Part shown: piece after piece, positions 1-31,100 of the stretch
Numbering within the stretch: position 1 is the stretch's first letter
How the letters are laid out: each line of letters begins with the position of its first letter
Origin: Psettodes erumei
Lineage: Eukaryota; Chordata; Actinopteri; Pleuronectiformes; Psettodidae
Direction of reading: 5' to 3'
Length of the DNA: 64,000 nt
Assembly (NCBI GenBank): GCA_016785225.1
Contig: JAFBJZ010000608.1
Coordinates: 744,001-808,000 of the forward strand
Translations under genes and position numbers: made by a program
The notes under the pieces: model-generated
Told to the model about the DNA's origin: nothing
Database searches by the model: none
The model's input: the letters and a program-made list of their open reading frames with translations, nothing else

Positions 1-631
1 TACTTTATCCAACTACGTGATTTGGGATAAAGGCAAAACATCTTCATTCTCAGTTTTGGAGGCGTCCTGAGTGCACCTTTATCAATAATGCATATAAATG
101 AAAATCCAAAGTATGTTAATATGGCACTACACTAGCAGCTCTGATAGTTTTGTACATATTAAATCGCTAACTGCTGCATTGGACAAATTGTAATTTTGAC
201 CTCGTAATGGCTTTAAAAATAGAAAAGTTAAGGGATCACCAAATGTAGTAAACCACAACCTTTTGCGACCCTAATAGCTGCACGTAATTTCACAGAAACT
301 TATCCAATAGTTGAAATGAATGCAGTCTGGCCCGACCCCACTGATTATCTCCTCCAAAGAACAATTATCATAACCCTTCTACCCTGCAGTGGTTTTTTTC
401 CTAATGCGAACACTGTAACTGCACCTGTTTGACTCTGGCTGAGACTCAATGAGACAGAAAGAATGAGATCGAGATGTGACTACTCTCAGATCACACTGCG
501 TACATGTTCATTCACACCGTGCACTAATGTGCTTTTGCTTGTCTTTCATGTACCATCTGGATTAAGATCACGGTTTAGCTGCAGGTGTAAAAAGATTTTT
601 AAAAAAGGAGAAACCTCCCCCCCATCTCTAC
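1..631 (-). other. dock1 intron 7, donor-side part
   Basis: Non-coding. I see the donor of exon 7 and an A-rich/C-rich stretch next to it, but no further dock1 exon and no recognisable repeat. Confidence 0.6.
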
Positions 632-18944
<18,313 letters not shown>

Positions 18945-19180
18945 CCTCGGTGTCGGGGGCTTCCCCGAGTCGTCGTCCTGCCTGTTAGAAAAGGTCCAGA
19001 TGTGACCCCTCGTCACTAATGTACACTCTTTTTTCACTTTTCTCGGAGCTTGGGGGAGCTACTCCGAGCAGCCATTTTCCACCAGTGACAGGACGCTCCG
19101 CAAGGGGGGAGGACGGGAACACAACTTTTTCAGCCTGTAGGCGGCAAGACTCCGGCGGAAACTACAGGACTGATTAAAAA
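18945..19180 (-). promoter_or_regulatory. dock1: dock1 promoter and 5' UTR (GC-rich)
   Basis: The region upstream of the dock1 ATG is richer in CpG than its surroundings (CGACGACGACTCGGGG-type sequence, then GCGGAAACT). It contains AAAATGGCTGCTCGG on the minus strand, close to the YY1 site that often lies at or just downstream of transcription starts. No TATA box is seen. A good acceptor-like string, CCTTTTCTAACAG, at 18981-18993 leaves open that the ATG exon follows a non-coding first exon. Confidence 0.6.
19034..19075 (-). other. Upstream ORF in the dock1 leader
   Basis: A 13-codon ORF (MAARSSSPKLREK, stop) begins within the YY1-like AAAATGGC motif and ends about 90 bp before the dock1 ATG. 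It is real as a reading frame. Whether it is transcribed depends on the unmapped start site. Confidence 0.45.
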
Positions 19181-19644
19181 AAAAAAAAAGTTTTATAGTG
19201 GTCATCAGTTGAGTCTATATCAATCTACAGCAGCATGTTGTCGTATAATGACTATAATCTCTCCATTTCATCACACCACGATAAACACTTTGTGGTCTTA
19301 TCTGTTTCCATCATTTTACTGAATCATTACCAACACCCTTTTTATGAGTTTCACATGAAAATAAGAAGCAGAGCTGATGGTTTGATTTGGTTTTATTCTG
19401 TCATACAAACTATAATAATTAAGTGGAATAATGATTTAATAGATAGAAATGCTACTAATTAGAGTGATGAACACAGATATGGAGCATATAGATGTCTTCA
19501 TATGAATAAAGATGAATGTGGGCTTTAAATATAATGTGGATTTATTTTCTATAATACAGGTATAGATCTGTGAGCGACAGTTGAAAAAACTGAATTTTGG
19601 TCAATCACTAAGCTTGAAAAAGATATATAACAAAGACCGCACAA

Positions 19645-19649
<5 letters not shown>

Positions 19650-19674
<25 letters not shown>
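19650..19674. repeat. (CA)12 microsatellite
   Basis: About 25 bases of CA in the dock1/c10orf90 intergenic region. Confidence 0.95.
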
Positions 19675-19675
<1 letters not shown>

Positions 19676-20105
19676 GTTTAAATATGTTTAAATATGATGG
19701 GGGTTGTATAATTAGAAAACATATTCCTGCAAATGAATGTGTCTCTTTTACTTCAAAGTATTACTACATGGTAAAAACACACATTGCCTGCAGCCCACAA
19801 ACAGAGATCTGTTCTTCTGATAGCCTTAGAGTTCACAGACTTAGAATTCAAGTGGTCTAATATCCACTTCCTTCCTGCTTAATGATAAAGCTATGACTAT
19901 TGGACTAATAAGAACTGTTTCTCAGAGCTGTTGGTGCTAAATAAAAGACATCAGAGGGATGCACCTGGTGAACAGTGTTTGAATCTGCTCATCCTTCTCC
20001 ATCTCCTCTGGACAAATGTTGCATCCTGCTGTTGTCTCAAGGTTATGACCCTACGCCCACCTTTCCCTTTCCCCTTGATTTCCTCCACTTGTCATGCTGT
20101 ATCAC

Positions 20106-20124
20106 TGCCACCAGAGGGCGATGC
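20106..20124 (+). promoter_or_regulatory. CTCF-like binding site (plus orientation)
   Basis: TGCCACCAGAGGGCGATGC closely matches the CTCF core (GCCACCAGGGGGCGCTA). It lies between the two divergent promoters, where an insulator is plausible. Occupancy is inferred. Confidence 0.6.
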
Positions 20125-21513
20125 CCTTTTAAAACTCTCATGTACAAGAAGCTACCTCTTTTGAACCCTGTTGAAATCTGTGCTTTCTCAGTTGAGTTTT
20201 TGATTTGTTTTGATGTTATCACCCCGGCAGAGCAGACAAAAAGATGCAAATTGCTTTACATCATTGCATATTCCTTCTGCATGTAGCTTCTCGGCTTGAT
20301 AAGGTGTCTTGAAGCAGGTCACAGCAATTGATATTTAAGATATCTCTGTCTTATCTCTGTCTTTGAAAGACTTTCACAAAATGTTATTCTAACGAGTGGG
20401 ACTGAAGTTACTTTGAAAGACATCTGGGGACTGTTAATCCACTGAGAGACACCAAAATTCATTAAACATCAAAGCAGCTGCCAATTCTTTTTTGTGAGAA
20501 GTTGTATCTTTGCAGATCTGTGTTTAACAGCCTCTAAATAAAATCTGAAGCAGGCTCTCGCCTCCGGCTTTAAGCAAATTTATCTGTCTTGTAAATACCC
20601 TTCACTCATTCACTCTGGGACATCATGTGGGTCACAGCTACTTATCCAAGAGGACACTGGCCCATTTTTGAGACAGTCTTGCTCGAGTCACATGGCTCGG
20701 ATAGAGACTTGAGGACAGTAACGCTTCCTCATCAGCCACCAACCACGAGATCACAGGAAAGCACAGAAATGAGGAATTCAACCATAGCAGCCAGTAAGGG
20801 AGTCATGGAATAAATGTGGATAATCGGCTTATTAGTGATGCTATACCATTTGTGAAGACACATGAATATCAGAAATTTCTTGCTTCATACTTTGCGTGCC
20901 CAACTTCCATAAACCCCAAATTAGACAGTTTAATAATTAAAAAGGTGAAAATTAACAGTGATCTTTGTTCAAATGGAGATGTTGTTACGTCAAGCGTTGC
21001 ATCAACAAGTGTTTGTTTTTCGTCTATAACTCCACCCACCCCTTCTGTCTGTTTCTATCTCCCTCCCTGTATTGGATGTTCAACCCCTGTGCTCAGTGAC
21101 TCTTTTGTTCACCAAAGCATCCCTCACATTGCTTCATGCCTGACTGGAGACAGTACCCACCAGCACCTAGTTTACATCAAGACAGAGAGTGTTTACTTCC
21201 TTAACGCTAAGGACCGAGGAGACTTGCTGGCAAGTGAGAAAGGATGGGTTGTCAGCATCTGGTAAGTGATAGCATCAGCACCACTGTGAAGAAGTGTATT
21301 GGGAGCAAGAAACTGCAGTGTGGCTCATCATCTATAAAAAAAATTGCACCCGTTTCTAGTTCCTAACTGTGCTCTGAAACCTTTTCATAACAGATCTGAA
21401 ACAAAAAGATGACCTCAATCTCCTTTGAAGATACTAATTCCTTGCGGTGCATTTCTGGCATGCCTGATGGTAAGAAGTCCAGTTGAGCCAGGGGATTCTC
21501 ATTAATACCCAAC

Positions 21514-21521
21514 TATAAAAG
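21514..21521 (+). promoter_or_regulatory. TATA box of c10orf90
   Basis: TATAAAAG, in the context AACTATAAAAGGGC, is a canonical TATA element. It lies 67 bp upstream of the proposed start ATG at 21581, implying transcription from about 21545 and a short leader. This supports 21581 as the true first coding exon, with an in-frame TGA just upstream. Confidence 0.6.
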
Positions 21522-21580
21522 GGCTTTTATTGTGTGCTGAAATTCGAGAGCTGCGAGTGGTTACCTGAGCTCCAGAGGGG

Positions 21581-22171
21581 ATGACTCTCCGCAGGCCAGC
21601 TGCCCACCTACGAAGAGCTCCGAACTGGAGGAGATCAGGAGATGAGTCCTATTGGGAGAACTCACTTACAGAGGGGGAGTTTTTGCCCTGTGTTTCTCAG
21701 CCCCCGCGTGCACCTCGGCCTCAGAGTGCTATCGAAGGGGGCCAGCTGGACCGCTGGCTGGAGCACCTGCAGAGGATGCAGAGCGAATTTCTCCGGGGCC
21801 CAGTTCACGATCGCGTTCCAGTTTTTAATGATCATGCAACGTCCATGCCAGCCCTTGAAAAAGAGCAAACACGTACTTGGAGACATCAGGGGTTTCCCTC
21901 CTTCAGCGGGAGATCATCTTCATGTGGGAGTCCCACCCTTTGTGAGAGTTCGCTGGGTAGCCAGGAGTCCATCCAGATTGGGTTTTTGTCTCCAGAGGAG
22001 CACAGAGGAAGCTGGGAGAGAGTGCATATCACGCAGGCCCCAAAGAAGGAGCAGACTCAGCTAAGTTATCTTACTCCTGTCAAAATTGGGTGGCTGCCAA
22101 TCCAAAGAAGAGTAATGATGGTGGACAACACTGGCACCCAAAACCAGTTTTCTAACCACTCTTCTGGACAG
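21581..22171 (+). CDS. c10orf90: c10orf90 coding exon 1
   Basis: Residues 1-197. It includes GGQLDRWLEHLQRMQSEF (a likely amphipathic helix), Ser-rich text and LSYLTPVKIGWLPIQRRVMM. The start ATG has an in-frame TGA six codons upstream and follows a TATA box by 67 bp. Donor is CAG|GTAAAA; the exon ends in phase 0. The sequence is clearly coding-like, and the join to exon 2 reads SSGQ-VKLKQ. Confidence 0.8.
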
Positions 22172-25100
22172 GTAAAACACATAATGCCCCAGCATACATT
22201 TAGAAAGAGCATTTTCTGATACCACAGCTTCTGTTATTCTTCAGTCTTTATTTAGGTTTGAATGGTTTGAAGAATTTAGATGAAAAAAACTGTTATTTTC
22301 TTTACATTGTAAAAACAAGCAACCTATTTGATTTTACAGTTCCCTCTTGTGGGAGATAAATGTTGGAACACTGAGAATTATTCTCTTAGAGATGCCTTGA
22401 ACAACACTTGTGTCTGCTCTTTAGCCTATCACCCTTTTAAAGCAGGCCTTTGCAAAGACTGCAGGATGAATTAACTTGACACTGACATCCTCTTAGGCTG
22501 TGTGATTGTGATTCTTACATGTTAGTGAGATAGTGTAGGCTGAACTCCTGAAACTAAAGTGCTTTGTAATTGAGGTGATGGTGCGTAGTGCCAGGTAAGG
22601 CAGACTAAAACACTCACCGTGCCACAGAGAGCCATTTGTAGTCAAGTTTCAGTAACCCAGGGAGAAGGCAGAGCTCCGGCATCCTTTGAAAGCGCTTACT
22701 CTGCAGGAACCACTCACATTCTCAAAAGGTTTACGACTCATCTGGAGCTGTGGTGGCAGAGATTGAGCTTTGTGCCCTGAGAGGATGCAAGTCAATGTAC
22801 AGAGAAAATTCAGTGGGAGTAGAACTGATAGTATGACTTCAAAATCGATAAGTTGCTGTGTTGTACTGAAGATTTCACTGAGCTCATGCTCAGAGCACAT
22901 CCCTTCCCTTTGGCTTGAAATTGACTTTCCCTTTGTTGAGAATTTTTGGATTTTCACCACAGTAATTTCAACAGAAGGTTGGTTTTTATATTTATGAGTC
23001 CTGGTTCTGAGAGATTATGATGAAAAGAATGGCTTTTTGAAAAATTAGATGAGAAGCTTAATAGTGCTCTCACATTTGTCTGGTAAATATCAAGCTACTG
23101 GTTAGCTTAGCTGACCACAAGGAATGGAAACAAGAATACACGGCTAGCCTGCTCTTCTTTATACTTTGATTTCCATAAATCAGATTAAACAAAGAAAGTA
23201 TTGCATGTTAATTAGAGAACTTTAGAGATGTTGGCATGTTTTGTTACCTGAACAGAGCCAAGCTAGCTATGTCCTTGTATTTGTGGTATGGTATATGTAT
23301 GTATGTCTTTTAAGGCTAAGCTACTGGCGGTAGTGTTAGCGTATCTTACAGACATGAGAGTGATATCGATTGTCTGGTCCAACGCTTGGCAAAAGAAGGT
23401 GAAGAAGTCTTCTTCATGAAACGTCAAACTATCATTTAAAATCAGATGTCAAATTTTCTACCAAGGGGGGAAGAAGAACTTTTTTAGGTCAGGAAAAACT
23501 GATGCAATGGGCCTTTTCTTCACAGGTGAAACTGAAACAAGCCATCACTCCTACATTTTGGAAGAACCGAGCCACACCCAAGGCCCTGGGTATGTACCAG
23601 CCTGTTCACACTGTTCTGGGCCTGACACACAATTTGGTCTATCACTTTAGCATGCTTCTTTAACTGCAGGGTCTTCAGCTGAATATAGTAAAAATAGCTA
23701 CCTGTTATTATGCAAGTGAGTTCATTATGTAAGAGTTATACCTTTAAGCAATTATTAAAAAACATGAAGTTACCTTTTTGCACAAAACTAGAGACACTCA
23801 AATGTACCATTTCAATTGATGTTTAGTGCCTGATCAGCACGAGAACAAATATGGCCACAGGCTAACTGCAGGAGCCGGGCTAGCCAGAGGGAGAACAAGA
23901 GCTTATTTCAGGGCTGACTCGCCACACAGTTTACCTGCCTCTAATCAGCTCCCTGCAGCAGTGTTGCCCCTGTCCTCGATCAGACGCCCCACACTGGCCG
24001 ACTGAATGATCACTTTAAACAACCCCCTAAAACAAAGTCAATTTCAAGTACAACTGATCCTGACTCTTGTGCCGTGGTATTCTGGCAGGATTGCAGGTAA
24101 CGGAAATAAGCGCTATTAGGCCTGAAAAAACGATGAAAAGAGATTGGGGGGAGGCTTACAAAGATAGGGAGAGATGCTAGCTGAGCCCTGTTAATGTTTG
24201 AACATAGCAGTCCCACACTCTCAGGGTTTGATCTGAAGTTTGATCGTCCAACCTTGTCCCTGTTTGATACAAAGATGATTCTGCCAAGTCTTCAGCAGCT
24301 TGCAGAAATCAAAGCAATCCATCCATGGCAGCAGGGAACTTTGGTAGAAAGTGTAGAAGTCTTTAGAGCCATAGACTTATTAGCATCATATTCACTGTTA
24401 GTTGAAAGTTATGCACAGGCTGTGATAAAATAATGAAAGTATTATCATGTTTAGTTATCATTTACCACCCACATATGATCTATAATAAAGATAAGATTGT
24501 ATATTTAACCACTTCTTATGAGCCATATGCTGTGCAAGCCAGATGACATCTGTTCATTCATCATGTAACAAAGAATAATTGAAGAAAAAGCAACTTTGGC
24601 TTTGCACTTGACACACAACATTTCTTAGATCAATTATGAATCTCTTGCTAGTCAATCAAATGAACCATAAATATTCATATTTCCAGTTACTTCACAGTGA
24701 ATAATAACACTATGCTACAGCTGAAGTCCCTGCAATGAGTCGAAGAAATATGATCAACAAGACGCAAAAGTCTCTGCACAGGGCTGCTTCCAAATGTATG
24801 TCTTGTTTTGATGCTAATTGCTTTTACTGAGCCGTCAGTAAATTTTAATCCACAATTCATATCTGAAACCAAATAGAACTTTCTGTCTATCTAACTATAT
24901 ATTTTTTCTCTATTTCTGTTTTTTTGCTGACAAGCCTTGAGGTTTCATGTGCAGACATGAAGTGCCCTCTCCCACCAAAAAAGACACATTTAACAAACCT
25001 AAAATGGCTTGACGCAAATGAGCAAATGATAATAAAATTGGACCTTGTGCTCCGAGTGCTTTCATGTTTGGACAGGCCAGCCAATTCTCACTCTGCTCAC

Positions 25101-28100
25101 ACTCGCTATTTAGATAAAACTCATGAGGATGAAAAATAAATTGGGAGGGTGGGGACTTGAGAGGGTATTCAACATATGGCCTTGCTTCTTTACTTTCCTC
25201 GGGGATGTTAAGGTCAGCTGTTGTCTCAAGAATATGATTATTAGTGCTTGGCCGGTAGAGGTAATGAGAGGTCTTCCAGGAGGTCCACAAGTTGTTTTAC
25301 AGAGAAAGAGACTATAGTGATGACAGCAGGTGGAACAATATGTCATGGAGGGCCAGGGTCCTCTAAAAACACCTCTGAGGACACATTCCTTTTTTGCTTT
25401 CCAGCTGTAATCACGTTTACAGAGTGGTGCAATTTTCACCTCCTCTCTTGTTTTCTCCCTTAAAATGAAAAAAAACCCACCACGGATTATCCACGCGCCG
25501 TTCAAGACTTATCCCGGTGTGAGAGCACGTCGCCATGGTAACAGCAGCAGGTAGAAATGCAGCCAGACAAACAGTCATGGTGGCAGTGGAGTATCGGTCA
25601 GGGCTGAGAAGCAGACCAGTCAAGTTGTTGTGTCTCCCGAGAAGGCAGAGAAGTGGCTCCGGGGTGATGTTACATTCACTTTACCGTGCCAACGTCTATT
25701 ATTGACAGTGTCAACATTGTCATAGTGTCGGAAGAATGCCTGTCTTGTTTGTGTGTGTGTGTGTGTGTTTGTGTGTGAAAGAGAATGAGAGAGAGAGAGA
25801 GTCATGTCTTGCTAGGAGTATGACAGTGGGTCATTTGTTTTGCCTTCATACATAGATGGAGAGGTGGGGGGAAGTCACAGCAGTTTGAGTGTTTCAGGTG
25901 TGAAGACGTGGCAGACAGCTGACCAAGGCTCTCCCGTTAATAAACAGGTAACTTATTACACTTACTGTATCATTGTTTTTGGTTTTTCCAACATTGAACT
26001 CATGATAAACCACACAATAATAGAATATTATGATAGATAATCAGTGGGTCTGTGTGTGTATTATGTATGTCCGGATACTAATGTGAAATTATGTCTTCTG
26101 ACCTTAATGTTATACATATAATATGCGTTCTGGTACCTCTAATTTCTAACCATGATAGATTTAGTGTTTCAGTATTAGCTCAGTAGGACACTCACAATAT
26201 TGGACAAACCAGTGACCTCATTTATCACCACTGAATTGAAAAAGGTCTAAATTCACATCTCATCACAAATTAATTTTAAATGTCCACACACATAGTAGAA
26301 GTTTATGGGTTTCTTTTTTTAGATCATTCAGTTTCATTTGGTTTGCCTCCTGGATGCCTGACCCATCATTAGTTTAAGTCGATAAATTATGACTTAAAAT
26401 CTGAAGGAAGCGATGTCAATTTGTGAGAATAAATTAACGTTAAAAGTTTTTTCACACTGCAGAGTGTGAGTCAAGGAAACAAAACAAAAAGAGTGGCTAT
26501 CAAGTCAAAGAAAAATATAGCATGTCAAGCCTTCTATAAATAGTGCCCCATTGGAATGAAAAACAGTCACTGGAATAAAAGAAATGGCTCGATCAACTCA
26601 AAGACAACTGGCTGATCGCAGACACCGCTTTGCTTTATGGATCATCACAGATGTCAGTGCTTATGTGCTCTTTAAAATATGCTCACTGCCTGGCGCAGCA
26701 TGTGCCTAAAGCAATACAAAATGAGCCATTTGGTGCAGATCGCAAACAAAATCTGTTAGCTTTGACAAGATTTAACTGGTGGGATAAACTGCCTGCAGCC
26801 TTAATTTCCACAGTCTGATTGTCATGATTTTTGTTTAATTTGCAAAAATTGTTGCGATCGTTAGTTATTCAGGCTGTGGATCTGTGCACATATTTCATCA
26901 TAATTTGAGAAAGATATCACTGGGCTGCAGTATGTATCTATACAATGTTTTTGGTCTTAATAGCTTTTTCTTTGTGGATACTATAGCTATCCTTTTAGAC
27001 CAGAGGGTGTTCTGCAAAAGCACGAGCAGAGCTGTGATGAAATGTAAACACATTCTTATATACAAATGGCAATGTTTTCTACTTTGCTTAGAAATGATTG
27101 TTGGCATGGTTTATGCTACAGTGACGAATGAGCTACGTGGGAGGTCACATTGTGAACCTCCTGGCAATTACAACAGGGACATACCAGTGCTTCTCCTTGC
27201 TCCATAAACACCATCAGGATCCTCTAGCCCAAGGACCAGAATCTTTTTTTTGCCTCTCACTTTGTATTGGGGATAGGAGTCTCATTGTTATTCTGTGAGG
27301 GATAAGTCACGCTGTGTGCTGGCTTTGCCTGCTGCTACTTTCATTGCTACTGGGGCATTCACTGTGTCAAGCATGGGAAAAGTCATCTGACTAAAGAACA
27401 AACAGCAAAGCCCTGAAGAAAGACAGCTGACCTGCTGTTGAAATGTAGCATTAGAGAGTTGTCATTCTGTCAATAACCCGTGCCATGTTAAATTAGGTTA
27501 TGCTCATGTTTTCAGTATTCAGCTTCATAAAAACAGCAGGTCAAACTGACAGGATCAATGTCTGTCTGTTTTATTGTGTTGATAAAAGCAAACCATTTAT
27601 CCTGAGACAGGGAGAGGGGGATGGGGTTTCTGTATACAATTAAGGATCTTTACCACATACCACATCTCTTTTATCTATATGCTACAGGTGCCCAAAGAGC
27701 AGAGCTTTCCTGCAAATGAAGGGAACAGACCAGCAGGCTGGCAAGCTCTTAGAAAAGGCTGGAATACTGTCAGGGTGTCAGCTTTCCCTGGCTGCAGTCA
27801 ACTCCCCACAGGGACCAACTCAGACCCCAACAGGAAGTCCACCTTGATAAAAACATCCAGCGAAGAGCCCTTCAAGCATACTCCACTGCATCGAACAGCT
27901 TCCACTGAGCAGTGCAGACCACACACTCTGCTGCAAGGGACAAGCAGCACAGAGACGTACAAGTCCCATACTCCCTTGCATAAAACAAACAGTGTTCAGC
28001 CTATAAGGGCAACCGTCCCGCTGCTCAGAACAAACAGTAGCTCGCAGCCCTCACACATACAGACAAGTTCTGCAGCGACTACACTCATCCCTCAGAACAA

Positions 28101-31100
28101 AGCTGGCTTTTCTTCCATCACCATCTCCTCCAGGAAAGTGAGCAGATCAGCCAGTCTGCCTGGCTCCAATGCAAGACACTCCCCGTCAAGTGAGGCACCT
28201 TCTCCACCTGTAACCCACCAGCCCATGGACCCGAACTCCAGGCATGTAACAGTGCAGAGGAAGGCCACCATAGTCAAAGTGACAGAGCAAAGGGTGATGT
28301 CCAGCCCCATCACAAGCACAGAAGAGGCAGGTACCCCACCAGTTAGCCACAGTGTGGACACAGTGGTCCACAGAAGAAAGGCTACCATCATCAAAGTGAC
28401 AGAGCACAGGGAGAGCTACAGTCCAGCCAAGGTGGGGTCTGGGAAGAGAGACCCAGATTACAGACACAGCTACACAGGAGGAGTGTACAAGGACAACAGC
28501 ACATGGAGTCAGGGAAACCATTTACAACACATTGCAGCACCTCCATATCACCATTTAGATTCCACAAAGAGGGAAAACCCTACTGTAGCTCCAAATAGGT
28601 CCACTTCAGATTCAGAGAAAAATGGTGGAACTCTACACAGATCCACACTGAGTCTTATTGTGAGCAGCCCCCCTAGCCTGGCAGCACCCGCTCCCTCAGT
28701 GGTTCCTCGAAAAGCTGTTGGACAGAGATCGGACAGAGCACCCCGGCCGCAGAGCTGCTATGGCAATGTGTTTGGACACACTGAGCCACGTAAGGAGAAT
28801 GTGACGCAACCAGCTGCCAGGAAGTGGAGCTTTGGGCTTCCACAGGAGGCCGGTATCAACCCGGTGAACTCCAACCATAGCTTCATCAGCTCCAGAGCAG
28901 CAGAGAATGACGTAGGTCAGCTCGTGGCAGACACCCGTGAGCCAAACACAGATGAGAAAGAAAGACTGCCACAACCAGAGGATGCAGCAAGGAGAGCATC
29001 CCCCTGTCTGACGCTCATCAAGGCCCCGGGTAGGTTTCACTGTCCCACGCTGACAGACTTCTTGTCATCACACAGGATCCCTTTGTCTCTGATCTCCATT
29101 TTAAAAGGATGGCATTGTCTAAATATAACCTCCTTTTATGCTATGTGTGTGTTCTAGCTTGAAGTTATCACATGCACTGCAGCATTCTGAGGGCTGAACT
29201 CCCATGTTTGATATTATGTTTCACCTTTGATGCCTTATTGATAGGCATTATTAGATTGTATTGAGATTATTCCTTATCTGCGGCCGTGAGTGCAATTGAC
29301 ACTCATGGCAGATATCTGCATCGATGTAAAATAACATTACCGTGGCGCAGAGGCCCCATCAGCACCCACAGATGCTTTCTCATTTTCACCTTCTTTCATT
29401 TTCCCAGGCATCGCTTTGCATGCATAATCTATTGCAGTCCCCCTTCTCACTGGCAGCACAGGGGAGGCAGAGAAGACACAAGCTGCTAAACATGGTGAAA
29501 ATAAAGTATAAAGATGTGTTGGAATCAATTTTGGCACCTGCATCCTGCAACGCAGCTGTTGCGTTCGTGTATGATTTGTGAGCAAGTCATATTGCAAGTC
29601 TTCATAAGTAAAGTGTACATCAAGGTGCATGCTTTGCAGGTCTCTGAATGTTGACTGGTAAAATGATTAAGCATTTGAACATTTTCTCTGTGTTAATTAT
29701 TGTGTTTTTGTTTATAGAATTGAGAAAAACTTACTTCTCTGCTTTAGTTAAATTATTATATATGATATATTATTAGATATGTAAGATATGGGGCCATGCA
29801 AGGCATGGGGCTGTTTCTGTCTTTTTTATCTTTTATTGCTGCAGGACTTGTTGACATGTTCTTGCAAGTCTACATCTCTGAATATGTCTTCATATGTGAC
29901 AGTTTGATCATGTAAAATAGTTAAAACAATCAGCAATACTGAATATTGAGGTGAATAGTAATATGAGGAGGGAGTTTTCTGCTGAGCGTCTGTGTTTCTT
30001 CATTCATGCTGTCTTTTCTCTGTGTGAAATTATTAATTATTCTTTAATCACATTCATTAAGAGTGTCATCAATTAATTACTGAGGCCCGAGGCAACGTGA
30101 TTTAAATTCCACGTGTGATACAGTCTGCCTCCAAATGAGGCAGGACATTATGAAATAGCGTTTAAATCTGCCGGTGGTTCAGCAGCCAACTGGTATAGGT
30201 CAGTAAGAGCCGGTTTTTCATCGAAGCCCTCTTGTGTTTCAGATCCCCACTCCCATCAGACTCCAGAAGAAGTGCTGGCACTCAATGCGGCTGCGATCAT
30301 AGCGAATATCAAACTCCAGAGACAACTTAGTACGAAGAAAACACCAAATGGCAACTCTGAGGACTCCACCGCATCAACCCTGGGAAATACTGGTATTATC
30401 ACTTCTCTTTTCCCCTCATACGAAATCCTACTTTCCCCCCTTTTTGTAAAGTAGCAATCTTTGTTACAATTAGCTGAAAATATGGCATGTCAGGTCAAAC
30501 TCAAATATTTCATTATTTCTGCCTCAGCAGCGACAGATACGTGTATGAAGCCACATCCTGATCAAAACCCAGCCCAGGGCCACAACCCGCCTCGTGCTGC
30601 ATTTGTTCCGCTGAGCCTTGACCCCGAAAGGTCCCCCGAAAATGTTTCTCTGCAGGTGAGCTCAGAGGTAATGTTTTCAGATAATAATAAAAAAAAATGA
30701 AACAAAAGAATACAATGTCTTTTCTGAGCAAGTCTGTGTGTTACAACCAGTTTGGGTATAAAAAAGTTCAAAGTGTAGAGGAAAGTTGGAAAAAAATCAA
30801 TGTATTTTTATTTTTAAATTAAATTCTATTTGTATTTTATTAGTTTTGCTCTGGTTTATCTCAGTCCCTCTTTAAGGATTTTGACGCTCCCAGGCTGAAG
30901 TACACTACACATTTGTACAGTCTTTATGAGCTTACCTTATACGCTGCGACAGAGGAACTTGGAAGTGAGGGATTTGGGCCTTAAATGTGTTCTCAAGAAG
31001 ACTGGTGTGTTTCTGCTTTTGTCAGGAAGCGCTTCAGAGGTCCCGACCAGACTTCATCAGTCGTTCCCAAGGGCGAGTGCAAGAGCTGGAACAAAGGGCA

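Larger units (their letters stand above)
19181..21513. other. Divergent intergenic region between dock1 and c10orf90
   Basis: About 2.3 kb between the dock1 promoter and the c10orf90 TATA box. It holds a (CA)12 tract near 19650, the CTCF-like site at 20106 and otherwise AT-rich sequence. Open frames at 20816-21265 and elsewhere show no family resemblance. Confidence 0.65.

Noticed and set aside
20816..21265. 149-codon open frame upstream of c10orf90, ending near a donor-like TGGTAAGTGA
   Set aside because: It begins at GTG, shows no family resemblance, and a splice to the region just before 21581 would create a stop (TG joined to A). It may be chance or untranslated leader.
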